Shown here: piece by piece, positions 1 to 11,200 of the stretch | Numbering within the stretch: position 1 is the first letter of the stretch | How the letters are laid out: each line of letters opens with the position of its first letter | Assembly: GCA_032207245.1 (NCBI GenBank) | Contig: CM063502.1 | Span: 132,893,205-132,957,204, forward strand | Length of the DNA stretch: 64,000 nt | Origin: Pardosa pseudoannulata | Taxonomy: Eukaryota; Arthropoda; Arachnida; Araneae; Lycosidae | Reading direction: 5' to 3' | Made by a program: the position numbers and the translations under genes | Notes under the pieces: model-generated | What the model saw: only the letters and a program-made list of their open reading frames with translations | The model's database searches: none | What the model was told of the DNA's origin: nothing

Positions 1-809
1 AAAATACATTTTTTAATTCTTTCAAATTGTGATACTTGAAACATTAAGGTTTGAAAAAAAAAATAAATAAAAAAAGCTATTACATTCAATTAAAATGTTT
101 TTTCCCAAATAAGTAAAACTTGCCTACATGACTTACTACTTTTACCATGTATTGTAATTTGTCATCAACTTTTCCCTTACAAAACTGTAACCAAGTGGGG
201 AGTCCCCCCCCCTTCTTTTTTAAACCTACATTACTATGAATACAATAGTTACGTTCTTTAATAAATTTTACTTTTTGTTCAAGATTGTTTTATCTTGGAA
301 TTTTAAATATGCATTTCCTCTGCATGCATTTAAAAGATAAAAATATTTTTGAAGTTAAAAGCTCATTGTTTCGAGGCACGGGTCTTAGCAGTACTAGTAT
401 GGGTACATTTTTAAAGATATGTAATTGAAGCTTAAAATAGAAGAATTGGAAAACACTCGTTCTCTCAAGTATTTGACCTCCTCGCTTCAATTGTTTTCGT
501 TGTAAATTGTCAGGTGTTTGTGTTATTAATTGGGTAATGGAAAACGAAAATTATCACATAGAAACATAAAATTTAAATCCCCCAGAATCTTTTTTCCTAG
601 CTATAATCCTGCCTCCTAATACTTTCGTACTGACCGTGATTTTTCTTCTGGGACTCTTAAGACCAGAATAAATTTTCCCATCATACTGAATGTGTAACAC
701 AGCGTCGTGTATTAGAGGGAGAAATTAGATTTGCGTCAGACTCGTTGCCGATCGGTAGTTTTAAACCGGGAGTAGGTCACACATTTGTCGCTGTCGTATT
801 TCGTAACGG

Positions 810-860
<51 letters not shown>

Positions 861-1041
861 GGCTAGTTCTTGCTCCTAGGCAGGAAAACTTTATATTTCC
901 TTGACAATGACATTATACCTGATTCGTGTGTATAAACCTATCGAAAGCATTCTATATACGAAGACATTTTGATGGATTTAATAAAGATGTTTATAGTAAA
1001 ATACTATGTATATGTATATGAGAGATACACATATATATCAC
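1..1041. other. non-coding left flank with poly-T tract
   Basis: No convincing gene is visible. The stretch contains a T42 homopolymer at 815-856 and a patch around 590-815 that has more CpG than most of the window. It ends in a TA/CA-rich segment that served as the target of the first BEL element. Confidence 0.6.
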
Positions 1042-1353
1042 TGTTGCGAACACCCCTCGCGCGAAAATAATGAACTATGTTGAAGCCACTATCGAAATTC
1101 CAATGTTTTCAGTTTGTATTCAGTTTTGTGGCAACGCTGTAAATTGTTGTTATTTTTAGTATTTTTAGTATGAGTTTTGGTTCGCTTCGGCGAATGCTGC
1201 TAGTTTTTAGAAAGTGAATGTGTTATTATAGTTTTAAAATATCCCTGTGAGATTATTTTGACTTCCTATTTTTTTGACAACCGTTAAGCATCGGATAGAT
1301 GCACCAGAGCCCAGTTAATATTTAGTTTTATAAATGTGTTACGAGATACAACA
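1042..1353 (+). repeat. 5' LTR of BEL copy 1
   Basis: It runs from TGTTGCGAACACC to GATACAACA and matches the 3' LTR at 4517-4830 apart from scattered substitutions and small indels, for example CGCGCGAAAATAATG here against CGCACGGAAATAACG there. It carries TG...CA ends. Confidence 0.92.
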
Positions 1354-1362
1354 TATTTAATT

Positions 1363-1380
1363 TGGCGCCCAACGTGAGGC
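1363..1380 (+). other. primer-binding site of BEL copy 1
   Basis: TGGCGCCCAACGTGAGGC lies 9 bp inside the 5' LTR. The TGG start pairs with the CCA end of a tRNA. I did not identify which tRNA. Copy 2 has TGGCTCCC here. Confidence 0.75.
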
Positions 1381-1416
1381 AACAGTTAGCGGTTGAATTT
1401 TAGGAAGAATTTGAAA

Positions 1417-1989
1417 ATGGATGCTTTAAAAGCGAAACGAAAAGGTTTTAGAATATCATTCACGACATGTGTTAATAAAATTGAGGAGTTGCTTTTGAAG
1501 AAAACTCCGGACTTAAAAGAACTTTTGATTTTGAAAGAAATGGTTGTGCTCGCTCGTACCGGGTTTGGAGCTAACCATCACAAGAAATGGGAAATTGACT
1601 TTAATAAACGTGCTCATGAAATATCTTCTGCTGCAGCCTTGGTAAGCACAAATACTCCTGAAAACCCAGGTAAGAGAAATTTAAATTGTCTCTTTTGTGA
1701 TAAGAAACATCCCAGTCAAGATTGCTATATGGCTAGAACGTTAAATATTGAAGATAAAAAGAAACATTTGTCTAAAAAAGGTGCTTATTTTTCTTGTTTG
1801 CGGGGGGGATACACTTCTAGAACTTGCAAATTTCGAATAAAGTGTGTACAATGTAATCGAAATCATTTCATTTTGATGTGTCCTGACCGAGAAACAAGCA
1901 CAAACAAAAGTAAAACAGAAGTTGACACAACTAAAATTTTAACTGATAGTTGTAGTGTTGAACCAGTTCTTTTGATGACTAATTGTTAA
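1417..1989 (+). pseudogene. BEL gag remnant with zinc knuckles, copy 1
   Basis: The reading frame starts at the ATG at 1417 (MDALKAKRKG), the same start as copy 2. After about 40 residues it jumps at 1536-1540 straight to the segment beginning EMVVLARTGFG. Copy 2 has 760 bp more at this point, and both breakpoints carry GAAA, so a microhomology-mediated deletion is likely. The C-terminal part has CCHC-type zinc knuckles. The first (CLFCDKKHPSQDC) and third are intact. In the middle one the first Cys and the His have both become Tyr, so it can no longer bind zinc. The frame stops at 1989 and the protease follows in the +1 frame. Gag would normally form the particle and package RNA. Confidence 0.88.
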
Positions 1990-4435
1990 GATTAAGAGCC
2001 AAAGAAATGAGTTAAAGATTAGAGCTCTTGTAGACACTGGGTCTCAGCTCGCCTATTTAAGCAACCGAGTTATTAGTAGATTTAAGCTAAAACGAAAACA
2101 AAATCTTATTCATAGCCTATTTGGGGGGAGAAAATCTGAGCCCTGTGTACATGAAGTATACGAAATCAAAATTGTTGATTTGCAAAATACATTTTCCGTT
2201 AATGTTGGTGTTTTATCAGAAGATAAAATTTGTGGATTAGTCCCAAAAGCTAGAACAGCTTTAACTTTGAAAGAGTTAGAGGAAAACAACTTAATGATAC
2301 CAGATTTGAATCACCCAGATGAAGAAATTGATTTACTTTTAGGAGCTAACGTTGCTGGATTAATAATGACTGGAAATTCTGTTAAATTGAGTTCTGGTTT
2401 AGTTGTTTTGGAAACAAAATTAGGTTTCACTTTAATGGGAATGGAAAACATGCCTTATAAATGTGAAGTTATATATGAAACAGATACAATTGAGAGTAAT
2501 TGTAATATTTCTATTATTACATTGTATTCTATGAATATTGATGCTAATTATTTGTGAGATCTTGATATTATTGGTATAACAGATCCATGGGAAAATTCTA
2601 AAAAGAAGTTAATTTTTTCTGATACTGTCAAGCAATTTCAAGATAATTTAACTATTCTTCCAAACGGAAGGTATGAGTTATTGCCTTTTAAGTGTGATAC
2701 CCTGCTATCAAACAATAAAGAAATAGCCATGAAAAGGCATAGAAATATGTGCAAACGTGAGGCAAAAGGAAACTATTTAAAAGATTATATTGAAGTGTTT
2801 AAGGAATGGGAAAGGTTGAAAATTATCGAAAAGGTACCAGATGAGGAAATAGATTTAGGTAGGCATTGCTTACCACATAGACCTGCGATTAAAGAAGCAA
2901 GTCACACTTCTAAAATCAGACCGGTGTTTGACGCTTCTGCCAAAGACGGTAACGGACCTTCCTTAAACGACTGTTTAATTAAAGGGCCGAACTTAATTGA
3001 ATTAATTCCGGATATTATCGATAGATTTAGATTATATAAGATTGGTCTCTCTGTAGATGTAGAAAAAGTCTTTTTGCAGCTGAGCATTTTCCCGGATCAG
3101 AGATTTTTTACGATTCAGAGATTTAGTGTTTACGATTCTTCTTTTTTCTTGCTCATGAACCGAATCGAACTTTAGTGTTATATAGTTATAGACATTGTAG
3201 AGTAGTGTTCGGCGTCACCTCCAGTCCGTTTCTTTTAATGGCATCATTGTATCATTAGTTTGAAAATGCGAATGAAGAATATCATGACATAGTTCCCAAG
3301 CTTAAGAATTCTTTTTGTCAACAACTGCGTAACCGGAGTATCTTGTTTGAAAGAGTTAGCTCATTTTGTTCCCCAAGCTCAAAAATTAATGAAAAATGCC
3401 TGTTTTAATTTACGAGGATGGGAAGGTAACATTAGCAGTAATTACCTTTCTAATTCTACTGGAGATACTTCTCTTTTGGGAATGATTTGGAATCTAGATC
3501 AAGATACCTTAAGATGTAATTTGCCGACGAAAATAGATCTTGACCGAGATCAAACTAAAAGAACTGTTCTATCTATTGTTCAACGAATTTTTGACCCTCT
3601 TGGTGTGTTAAGTCCTGCTACTTTGTTACCTAAGTTGTTATTGCAGGAAGCTTGGAAGAGCAAAATACCATGGGATAGTATTTTACCCTTTAACTTGCAA
3701 AAAGAATTTTCTAACTGGTTAAAAGAATTTACTTTTTTTAATGAAATACGAATCCCTAGGCATTTGTATGCCAATGTCACTTCTGAATTGCATATTTTCG
3801 TTGATGCCAGTAAAAAATCATACGGAGCTTGTATTTTCATGAGATTAATATTAGACTCCTATGAAGTTGAAGTTCAAATCGTAAGAACTAAATCAAGAGT
3901 CGCGCCAATGAAAGAGATGTCTATACCAAAGTTGGAGCTTATGGCCTGTTGCATAGGAGCGAGATTAGCTCATTCAATGAAATTGGCATTTGATTTATGT
4001 ATTATGAATCTAACGTTCTGGATCGATTCCATGACTGCCCTTTGGTGGATTAGGGAGCATGGAGAGTGGTCCGTGTCTAACCGTGTCAGAGAGATTCGCA
4101 AGTTAACTTCTCCAGAAGACTGGAGACACGTTCCAAGAGACCAGAATCCTGCTGATCTTGTTTCCCGAGGATGTACACCAAAAGAGTTGGTTAAATCCGT
4201 ATGGTGGAATGGGCCACAATGGTTGTGTACGAATCTGAAGACTCCAAATGGTGTCTTAACAAGACCCATCCAAAGAATCTACCCTCTTGAATTGTCGTCT
4301 AACGATAATTCAGAATTCATCTTGCATGTTACGAAAAAAGTTCCTACAGTACATCCGAAGGAGGGCAATTCTGAAGTTGTGAAGTCAGTCTTCTACTCGC
4401 TTGCCTCATATTACCCGAACTGGACAAATAATTAG
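1990..4435 (+). pseudogene. BEL pol remnant (protease, RT, RNase H, tail), copy 1
   Basis: Protease: LVDTGSQLAYL, with the DTGS active site at 2033-2044, lies in the frame one base after gag. Reverse transcriptase: the segment with KIRPVFDASAKDGNGPSLND and motif A SVDVEKVFLQL (2681-3110). RNase H: FVDAS, PKLELMAC, FWIDSM and QNPADL carry the expected acidic residues (3800-4160). Breaks: TGA at 2555-2557 where copy 2 has TGG; a frame change at the T6 run 3104-3109; a roughly 20-bp local duplication with shared ACGATTC at 3111-3140; a 2-bp deletion next to the catalytic box at 3311-3328. Integrase is absent. After about 4235 the sequence passes directly into a C-terminal tail (VLTRPIQRIYPLE) that copy 2 lacks. 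Confidence 0.88.
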
Positions 4436-4499
4436 GAACCCTCATAGACTGAACCTTCATAATGCTGCTGAGGTTTTGAGTCATCCAGAGTCGACTCAA

Positions 4500-4516
4500 A
4501 AGGGGGGGGGGGAGTA
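4500..4516 (+). other. polypurine tract of BEL copy 1
   Basis: A purine run with twelve or more consecutive G (AAAAGGGGG...GGAG) directly precedes the 3' LTR, the position where plus-strand priming occurs in LTR elements. The equivalent in copy 2 is shorter (GAGGGGGGAG). Confidence 0.75.
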
Positions 4517-4830
4517 TGTTGCGAACACCCCTCGCACGGAAATAACGAACTATGTTGAAGCCACTATCGAAATTCCAGTGTTTTCAGTTTGTATTCACTT
4601 TTGTGGCAACGCTGTAAATTGTTATTATTTTTAGTATTCTGAGTTTTGGTTCGCTTCGGCGAATGTTGCTAGTTTTTAGAAAGTGAATAAATGTGTTATT
4701 ATAGTTTTAAAATATCCCTGTGAGATTATTTTGACTTCCTATTTACTTTTTTGACAGCCGTTAAGCATCTGATAGATGCACCAGAGCCCAATTAATATTT
4801 AGTTTTATAAATGTGTTACGAGATAGAACA
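4517..4830 (+). repeat. 3' LTR of BEL copy 1
   Basis: It begins TGTTGCGAACACCCC and ends GATAGAACA, followed by the target duplication ATCAC. Confidence 0.92.
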
Positions 4831-5079
4831 ATCACAGTATAGATTGTTGCACTTACGCTAGCTCGACGGGTGGAAGAAGTAACTATTTTCCTTAACACTT
4901 CCAGCGCATTATATTCGTATTGTTTTATGCAATTATAAGTATTTTAAATCAATTTTACACTTGCTTACTAATTTAAGTTTCGTACCTGTCAACTTTAGCC
5001 GGTTACTGATTCATTGTTCTGATTTGGATATCAGTTCTACATTGTACAGTTGCTGTAAAACATGTAAAAAACGTGCGCT
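4831..5079. other. non-coding spacer after BEL copy 1
   Basis: No reading frame or repeat was recognised beyond the 5-bp target duplication at its start. Confidence 0.5.
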
Positions 5080-5870
5080 TTTAAGTTAATTTAGTTCAGA
5101 GGGGAGGGGATAAAACTAAGGAATTTAATCTCGCAATAAAAACCGAAAACAATACTTTTCTACAATCTGCGATGAGGGGAAGTTGAGTACAAATGAACCT
5201 ATCCGCTCGGAATGCAACTTAATACCTTTCGCACCACAAAAATATTGTCTACTATCAGGCGGTGTGCGGTCGGATAAAACCTTAAAATACAGCTGAATTT
5301 CAAAAGTTTTGCCATACATTTTAACAATACCACATACCAATGCTGAATGTAAGAATTCAGCAGTGTGCTCATCTCAAGTAGTGAATTTAAAAGTCCATCC
5401 TTTTTAAGAATTAAGATTATCTAAAATTAATATACACAAGCATTGCTTTAAAGCAGACTATTGCAAGAGTTTTTGACCAAAGCAAAATCAAGCACCTAAA
5501 ACACAAATAGAATTTTTGTTTTAATAGAACGATTTTTTAACAACATTATATAATGTGTGGGAAGTAAAATGTGTGCAGTTTCAGTCGCTCTGTATATTTT
5601 CTATCCATGTGCATGTGATAGCATGAAATAAGTTATTGATTTGTTCAAGTTACTTGTTTAGAAAGGTTTTAATCCTTACGCAATCATTCTATAATCACGA
5701 TGCAGAATTTTTTTTTTATGTGGTGAATCATAAAATTGCTCTATTCCCCCCCCTAAGAAAAAAGATTTAAGTAATTGATTGTATACAAAGTTGGTTTATT
5801 TACGTGGAAACGTTATTCACATTAAAGGTAATAATGTGCGTATAAAGTTCTTCATTGATATTTCAACTTC
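5080..5870 (+). repeat. dispersed repeat, copy 1 (unidentified family)
   Basis: This region is similar to 39235-39895 over most of its length. Both contain near-identical blocks such as CTACAATCTGCGATGAGG against CTATAATCTGTGATGAGG, TTTTAACAATACC, and TTGTGCGTATA followed by TTGATATTT. The 71-codon minus-strand frame at 5125-5340 is a by-product of this repeat, because the other copy does not conserve it as protein. I do not recognise the family; a non-autonomous transposon or an LTR fragment is possible. Confidence 0.6.
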
Positions 5871-5878
5871 TTGGTGAT

Positions 5879-6060
5879 CCCAACGTTGGCCGAATAGTTA
5901 GGGCGCTGAGCTTCGGTTCCGGAGTTCGTGGGTTCGAATCCCACTGTCCATGGATGTTCATTGCCGTTTGGAATCTGCTCTACAGCAGTAGACCTCGGTC
6001 TCATTAGCCCTCGTCTTGCAAAAAAGTAGACCGTAACGCCTCACACCAAATCAGACCAAC
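5879..6060 (+). repeat. tRNA-derived SINE, copy S1 (best preserved)
   Basis: A tRNA-like head carries a box A-like TTGGCCGAATAGTTAGGG (5886-5903) and box B GGGTTCGAATCCC (5930-5942), with a perfect 5-bp T-stem (GTGGG/CCCAC). The body ends AGTAGACCGTAACGCCTCACACCAAA. Diverged copies sit at 14968, 16849, 40205, 40380 (minus) and 56573 (minus). RNA polymerase III would transcribe such an element and a LINE would mobilise it in trans (established for SINEs). Confidence 0.85.
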
Positions 6061-6577
6061 TCTTTAGAGAAAAGGGAGGGGTTGGCATGTAATAATATAA
6101 CTAATTTAATACAAACTAAAAATTTATATTTACTTCACATATAATTTTTAATCCGTTTTCTGTGATAAAGATTTGTTAAAGTATTGTAGATTAAAACTTA
6201 TGCCTAAGAATCGGGTAAAACTAAATAAAAGGGGAATAATATTTTAAGAAGGTGGGAATGTATTTTCAGTCTAGATTTTTAGGTCGTGTGTTTAGTATGT
6301 GAAATTATAAGATTTTCTAATTTGTACATTACTAGCCATAAATTTTACATTCTTTTAAAGATAACAAAAAAAGCTTTTATTTAAAAAAAAAAGCCTTTAT
6401 TTTTCCGTAATTGTTATTAAAAAGCAAATTAAATGTATCTGTATAGTTTAAAATAATACGGTGTATGGTGTTAGGTGCCAAAATAGTTGGTGTTAGATTT
6501 ATAGTTGATATTTAGCCGCTTTGGATTTTATCTATTTCTCTTCGTGTACGAGAGACTACGAGGAGTGACGTCAATGC
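6061..6577. other. non-coding spacer before BEL copy 2
   Basis: AT-rich sequence with short A and T runs and no supported gene. It ends in the AATGC target duplication of the second BEL element. Confidence 0.5.
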
Positions 6578-6885
6578 TGTTGCGAACACCCCTCGCACGG
6601 AAATAACGAACTATGTTGAAGCCACTATCGAAATTCCAATGTTTTCAGTTTGTATTCAGTTTTGTGGCAACGCTGTAAATTGTTATTCTTTTTAGTATTG
6701 AGAGTTTTGGTTCGCTTCGGCGAATGCTGCTAGTTTTTAGAAAGTGAATAAATGTGTTGTAGTTTTAAAATATCCCTGTGAGATTTTGACTTCCCATTTA
6801 CTTTTTTGACAGCCGTTAAGCATCGGATAGATGCACCAGAGCCCAATTAATATTTAGTTTTATAAACGTGTTACGAGATACAACA
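6578..6885 (+). repeat. 5' LTR of BEL copy 2
   Basis: It runs from TGTTGCGAACACCCC to GATACAACA and closely matches the 3' LTR at 11718-12031, apart from a few small indels (such as GTTGTAGTT for GTTATTATAGTT) and single-base differences. Confidence 0.92.
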
Positions 6886-6894
6886 TATTTAATT

Positions 6895-6912
6895 TGGCTC
6901 CCAACGTGAGGC
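6895..6912 (+). other. primer-binding site of BEL copy 2
   Basis: TGGCTCCCAACGTGAGGC lies just inside the 5' LTR. It differs by one base from copy 1 (TGGCGCCC), so one copy carries a mismatch to its tRNA primer. Confidence 0.7.
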
Positions 6913-6948
6913 AAAAGTTAGCGGTTGATTTTTAGGAAGAATTTGAAA

Positions 6949-8281
6949 ATGGATGCTTTAAAAGCGAAACGAAAAGGTTTTAGAATGTCATTCACGACTT
7001 GTGTTAATAAAATTGAGGAGTTGCTTTTGAAGAAAACTCCGGACTTAAAAGAACTTTTGATTTTGAAAAATCAACTACAGGATAAATTTGAACGCTTGAC
7101 TGCTTGCCAAGAAGAAATATCTAATAAAATTTTACAAATCGAAAACTCTGATAAATTGTTTTCAGAGAATTTTGAAGCAGCTGAAGAGTATAGAGACAAA
7201 TTTCATGCAGTTTCTGCTATTTTGGGAAGTATGCTGTACAATTCTTCACTGCCGGAAGAGGTTGAGAGACAGAAGTTCAAACTTCCTGAAATTGAACTCA
7301 AGAAATTTAACGGTGATCCAAAAGAATTTTTAGCTTTCTGGAGTCAGTTCGAGAAGATTCCCCTCGATGAAAGCTTACCTGATGAAGGCAAATTCCAGTA
7401 CTTGTTGCAGTCTGTTATACCGAAATCGAAAGCAGCCAGACTGTTAGAATTTTCCCACTAAAGCTGCAAATTATTCTAAAGCTGTCTTTCAGCTGAGAAA
7501 ACGTTTCGGCCGTGAGGACTTACTTGTCCAAATTTATGTACGAGAGCTCTTAACGATGGTTATGAAAAATGCAGTTAGTGGACGAGCGAAAGTGGAACTT
7601 CCAATTTTATATGACGAGTTAGAAGGAAAACTCCGCGCCTTAGATAGTCTAGGTAGAACTCAAGAAAAATACGGAGACTTTCTTACGCCTCTTGTGGAAT
7701 CCTGTCTTCCGGGAGATATAATTGTTGCCTGGGAAAGAAGCCGAAATAAAGGAACTGATTCTGTTACATCCGATGATCGAACTCTCGAAAATTTAATGGA
7801 ATTCTTGAAACAAGAACTAATGGGGGAAGAAATGGTTGTGCTCGCTCGTACCGGGTTTGGAGCTAACCATCACAAGAAATCGAAAGACGCTTTTAATGAA
7901 CGTGCTCATGAAATATCTTCTGCTGCAGCCTTGGTAAGCACAAATACTCCTGAAAACCCAGGTAAGAGAAATTTAAATTGTCTCTTTTGTGATAAGAAAC
8001 ATCCTAGTCAAGATTGCTATATGACTAGAAAGTTAAATATTGAAGATAAAAAGAAACCTTTGTCTAAAAAAGGTGCTTGTTTTTCTTGTTTGCAGGTGGG
8101 ACACACTTCTAGAACTTGCAAATTTCAAATAAAGTGTATACAATGTAATCGAAATCATTTTCTTTTGGTGTGTCTTGACCGAGAAACAAGCACAAACGAA
8201 AGTAAAACAGAAGTTAACACAACTAAAATTTTAACTGATAGTTGTAGTGTTGAACGAGTTCTTTTGATGACTAATTGTTAA
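6949..8281 (+). pseudogene. BEL gag, copy 2 (one frameshift)
   Basis: It starts at the ATG at 6949 (MDALKAKRKG). The first frame stops at 7461 and the protein continues one frame over from about 7450, so a single-base indel lies near 7445-7455. The N-terminal half is the BEL gag helical region with an acidic, Lys-rich stretch; the segment with FNGDPKEFLAFWSQFE is typical of retroelement gag. The C-terminal end has three zinc knuckles, the middle one complete here (CFSCLQVGHTSRTC, CX2CX4HX4C). The frame ends at TAA 8279-8281. Protease resumes immediately in the +1 frame. Confidence 0.9.
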
Positions 8282-11200
8282 GATTAAGAGCCGAAGAAAT
8301 GAGTTAAAGATTAGAGCTCTTGTAGACACTGGGTCTCAGCTCGCCTATTTAAGCAACCGAGTTATTAGTAGATTTAAGCTAAAACCAAAACGAAAACAAA
8401 ATCTTGTTCATAGCCTATTTGGGGGGAGAAAATCTGAGCCCTGTGTACATGAAGTATACGAAATCAAAATTGTTGATTTGCAAAAAACATTTTCCGTTAA
8501 TGTTGATGTTTTATCAGAAGATAAAATTTGTGGATTAGTCCCAAAAGCTAGAACAGCTTTAACTTTGAAAGAGTTAGAGGAAAACAACTTAATGATACCA
8601 GATTTGAATCACCCAGATGAAGAAATTGATTTACTTTTAGGAGCTAACGTTGCTGGATTAATAATGACTGGAAATTCTGTTAAATTGAGTTCTGGTTTAG
8701 TTGTTTTGGAAACAAAATTAGGTTTCACTTTAATGGGAATGGAAAACATGCCTTATAAATGTGAAGTTATATATGAAACAGATACAATTGAGAGTAATTG
8801 TAATATTTCTATTATTACATTGCATTCTATGAATATTGATGCTAATTATTTGTGGGATCTTGATATTATTGGTATAACAGATCCATGGGAAAATTCTAAA
8901 AAGAAGTTAATTTTTTCTGATACTGTCAAGCAATTTCAAGATAATTTAACTATTCTTCCAAACGGAAGGTATGAGTTATTGCCTTTTAAGTGTGATACCC
9001 TGCTATCAAACAATAAAGAAATAGCCATGAAAAGGCATAGAAATATGTGCAAACGTGAGGCAAAAGGAAACTATTTAAAAGATTATATTGAAGTGTTTAA
9101 GGAATGGGAAAGGTTGAAAATTATCGAAAAGGTACCAGATGAGGAAATAGATTTAGGTAGGCATTGCTTACCACATAGACCTGCGATTAAAGAAGCAAGT
9201 CACACTTCTAAAATCAGACCGGTGTTTGACGCTTCTGCCAAAGACGGTAACGGACCTTCCTTAAACGACTGTTTAATTAAAGGGCCGAACTTAATTGAAT
9301 TAATTCCGGATATTATCGATAGATTTAGATTATATAAGATTGGTCTCTCTGCAGATGTAGAAAAAGTCTTTTTGCAGCTGAGCATTTTCCCGGATCAAAG
9401 ATTTTTTACGATTCTTTTTTCCTTCTGAAACCGAGAACTTTAGTGTTTATAGACATTGTAGAGTAGTGTTCGGCGTCACCTCCAGTCCGTTTCTTTTAAT
9501 GGCATCATTGTATCATTTGTTTGAAAATGCGAATGAAGAATATCATGACATAGTTGACAAGCTTAAGAATTCTTTTTATGTCGACAACTGCGTAACCGGA
9601 GTATCTAGTTTGAAAGAGTTAGCTCATTTTGTTCCCCAAGCTCAAAAATTAATGAAAAATGCCTGTTTTAATTTACGAGGATGGGAAGGTAACATTAGCA
9701 GTAATTACCTTTCTTATTCTACTGGAGATACTTCTCTTTTGGGAATGATTTGGAATCTAGATCAAGATACCTTAAGATGTAATTTGCCGACGAAAATAGA
9801 TCTTGACCGAGATCAAACTAAAAGAACTGTTCTATCTATTGTTCAACGAATTTTTGACCCTCTTGGTGTGTTAAGTCCTGCTACTTTGTTACCTAAGTTG
9901 TTATTACAGGAAGCTTGGAAGAGCAAAATACCATGGGATAGTATTTTACCCTTTAACTTGCAAAAATAATTTTCTAACTGGTTAAAAGAAATTACTTTTT
10001 TTAATGAAATACGAATCCCTAGGCATTTGTATGCCAATGTCACTTCTGAATTGCATATTTTCGTTGATGCCAGTAAAAAATCATACGGAGCCTGTATTTT
10101 CATGAGATTAATATTAGACTCCTATGAAGTTCAAGTTCAAATCGTAAGAGCAAAATCAAGAGTCGCGCCAATGAAAGAGATGTCTATACCAAAGTTGGAG
10201 CTTATGGCCTGTTGCATAGGAGCGAGATTAGCTCATTCAATGAAATTGGCATTTGATTTATGTATTATGAATCTAACGTTCTGGATCGATTCCATGACTG
10301 CCCTTTGGTGGATTAGGGAGCATGGAGAGTGGTCCGTGTCTAACCGTGTCAGAGAGATTCGCAAGTTAACTTCTCCAGAAGACTGGAGACACGTTCCAGG
10401 AGACCAGAATCCTGCTGATCTTGTTTCCCGAGGATGTACACCAAAAGAGTTGGTTAAATCCCAATGGTGGAATGGGCCTCAATGGTTGTGTACGAATGCT
10501 GAAGACTGGCCATGTAATAAAATATTTTGCGAGAAAGGAGTTGAGCTTGAAAGACGTAAAGTGAATTTGAGTAACTTAAACTTAGAGGCTGAAGCACTTT
10601 CATGGTATGCGGTGAAATTTTCCCGGTTTGTATCTGTCGTTAGACTAACAGCATGGGTTCTGCGTTTTGTTAGTAACGTGAGAAAAAAGTCCAGCGAAAG
10701 AAAATTTGGAAGGCTTTCTTTGCATGAAAAGGAAAATGTAGAGAAATTTTTAATTAAGCACGTGCAATCATCATATTTTCCAAAGACTTGTAATCCTATA
10801 TGTAATACTTTCAAAGATGAAGATGGAGTCATAAGAGTAAAAACTCGAATCACCGAGCGTATTGATAAGCCTTCTTTTGTATCTCCGATATTGTACACCG
10901 AACAAGTGTATTTTCACTAAACGATTGATTGAGCATTATCATGGGTCAAATTGTCATGTTGATACTCAGATACTTTTGAGCATTTTACGAGAAAAGTTTT
11001 GGATTGTTGAAGGAAGAAGAACTGTGCGAAGTATTGTAAGTAATTGTATCAAGTGTAAACGGTACAAAACCCAGTCTCTAGTTTCAGATCCAGTTTCTTT
11101 GCCTGCTGATAGGGTCAAAGACGCCTCCGTTTTTGAGGTGATTAGCATTGACCTGGCTGGACCCCTGTACATCAAACGGGGAGATAAAACATGGATAGTT

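Larger units (their letters stand above)
1042..4830 (+). mobile_element. BEL/Pao LTR retrotransposon, copy 1 (defective)
   Basis: This 3789-bp element starts TGTTGCG, ends in CA, and is flanked by a 5-bp direct repeat ATCAC (1037-1041 and 4831-4835), the duplication size usual for BEL/Pao. The order is LTR, primer-binding site, gag with zinc knuckles, protease with a DTGS motif, reverse transcriptase, RNase H and a pol C-terminal tail, then a G-rich polypurine tract and LTR. Compared with copy 2 it has lost about 760 bp of gag and the whole integrase core. A stop codon interrupts pol, there is a small local duplication in reverse transcriptase, and a 2-bp deletion lies at the YVDN box. The LTRs differ by many substitutions and small indels, so the insertion is not recent. 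It cannot encode a functional polyprotein. Confidence 0.93.

Noticed and set aside
5125..5340. 71-codon minus-strand frame as a gene
   Set aside because: It lies within a dispersed repeat whose other copy (39235-39895) does not conserve the frame.
5879..5950. a genuine tRNA gene at the SINE S1 head
   Set aside because: It has box A, box B and a good T-stem but no matching acceptor stem, and it runs into a body shared with other dispersed copies.
9402..9408. TTTTTTA in BEL reverse transcriptase, which looks like the classic -1 slippery heptamer
   Set aside because: The incoming frame reads AGA TTT TTT ACG, so the heptamer is in the wrong phase, and the shift needed to continue is in the opposite direction.
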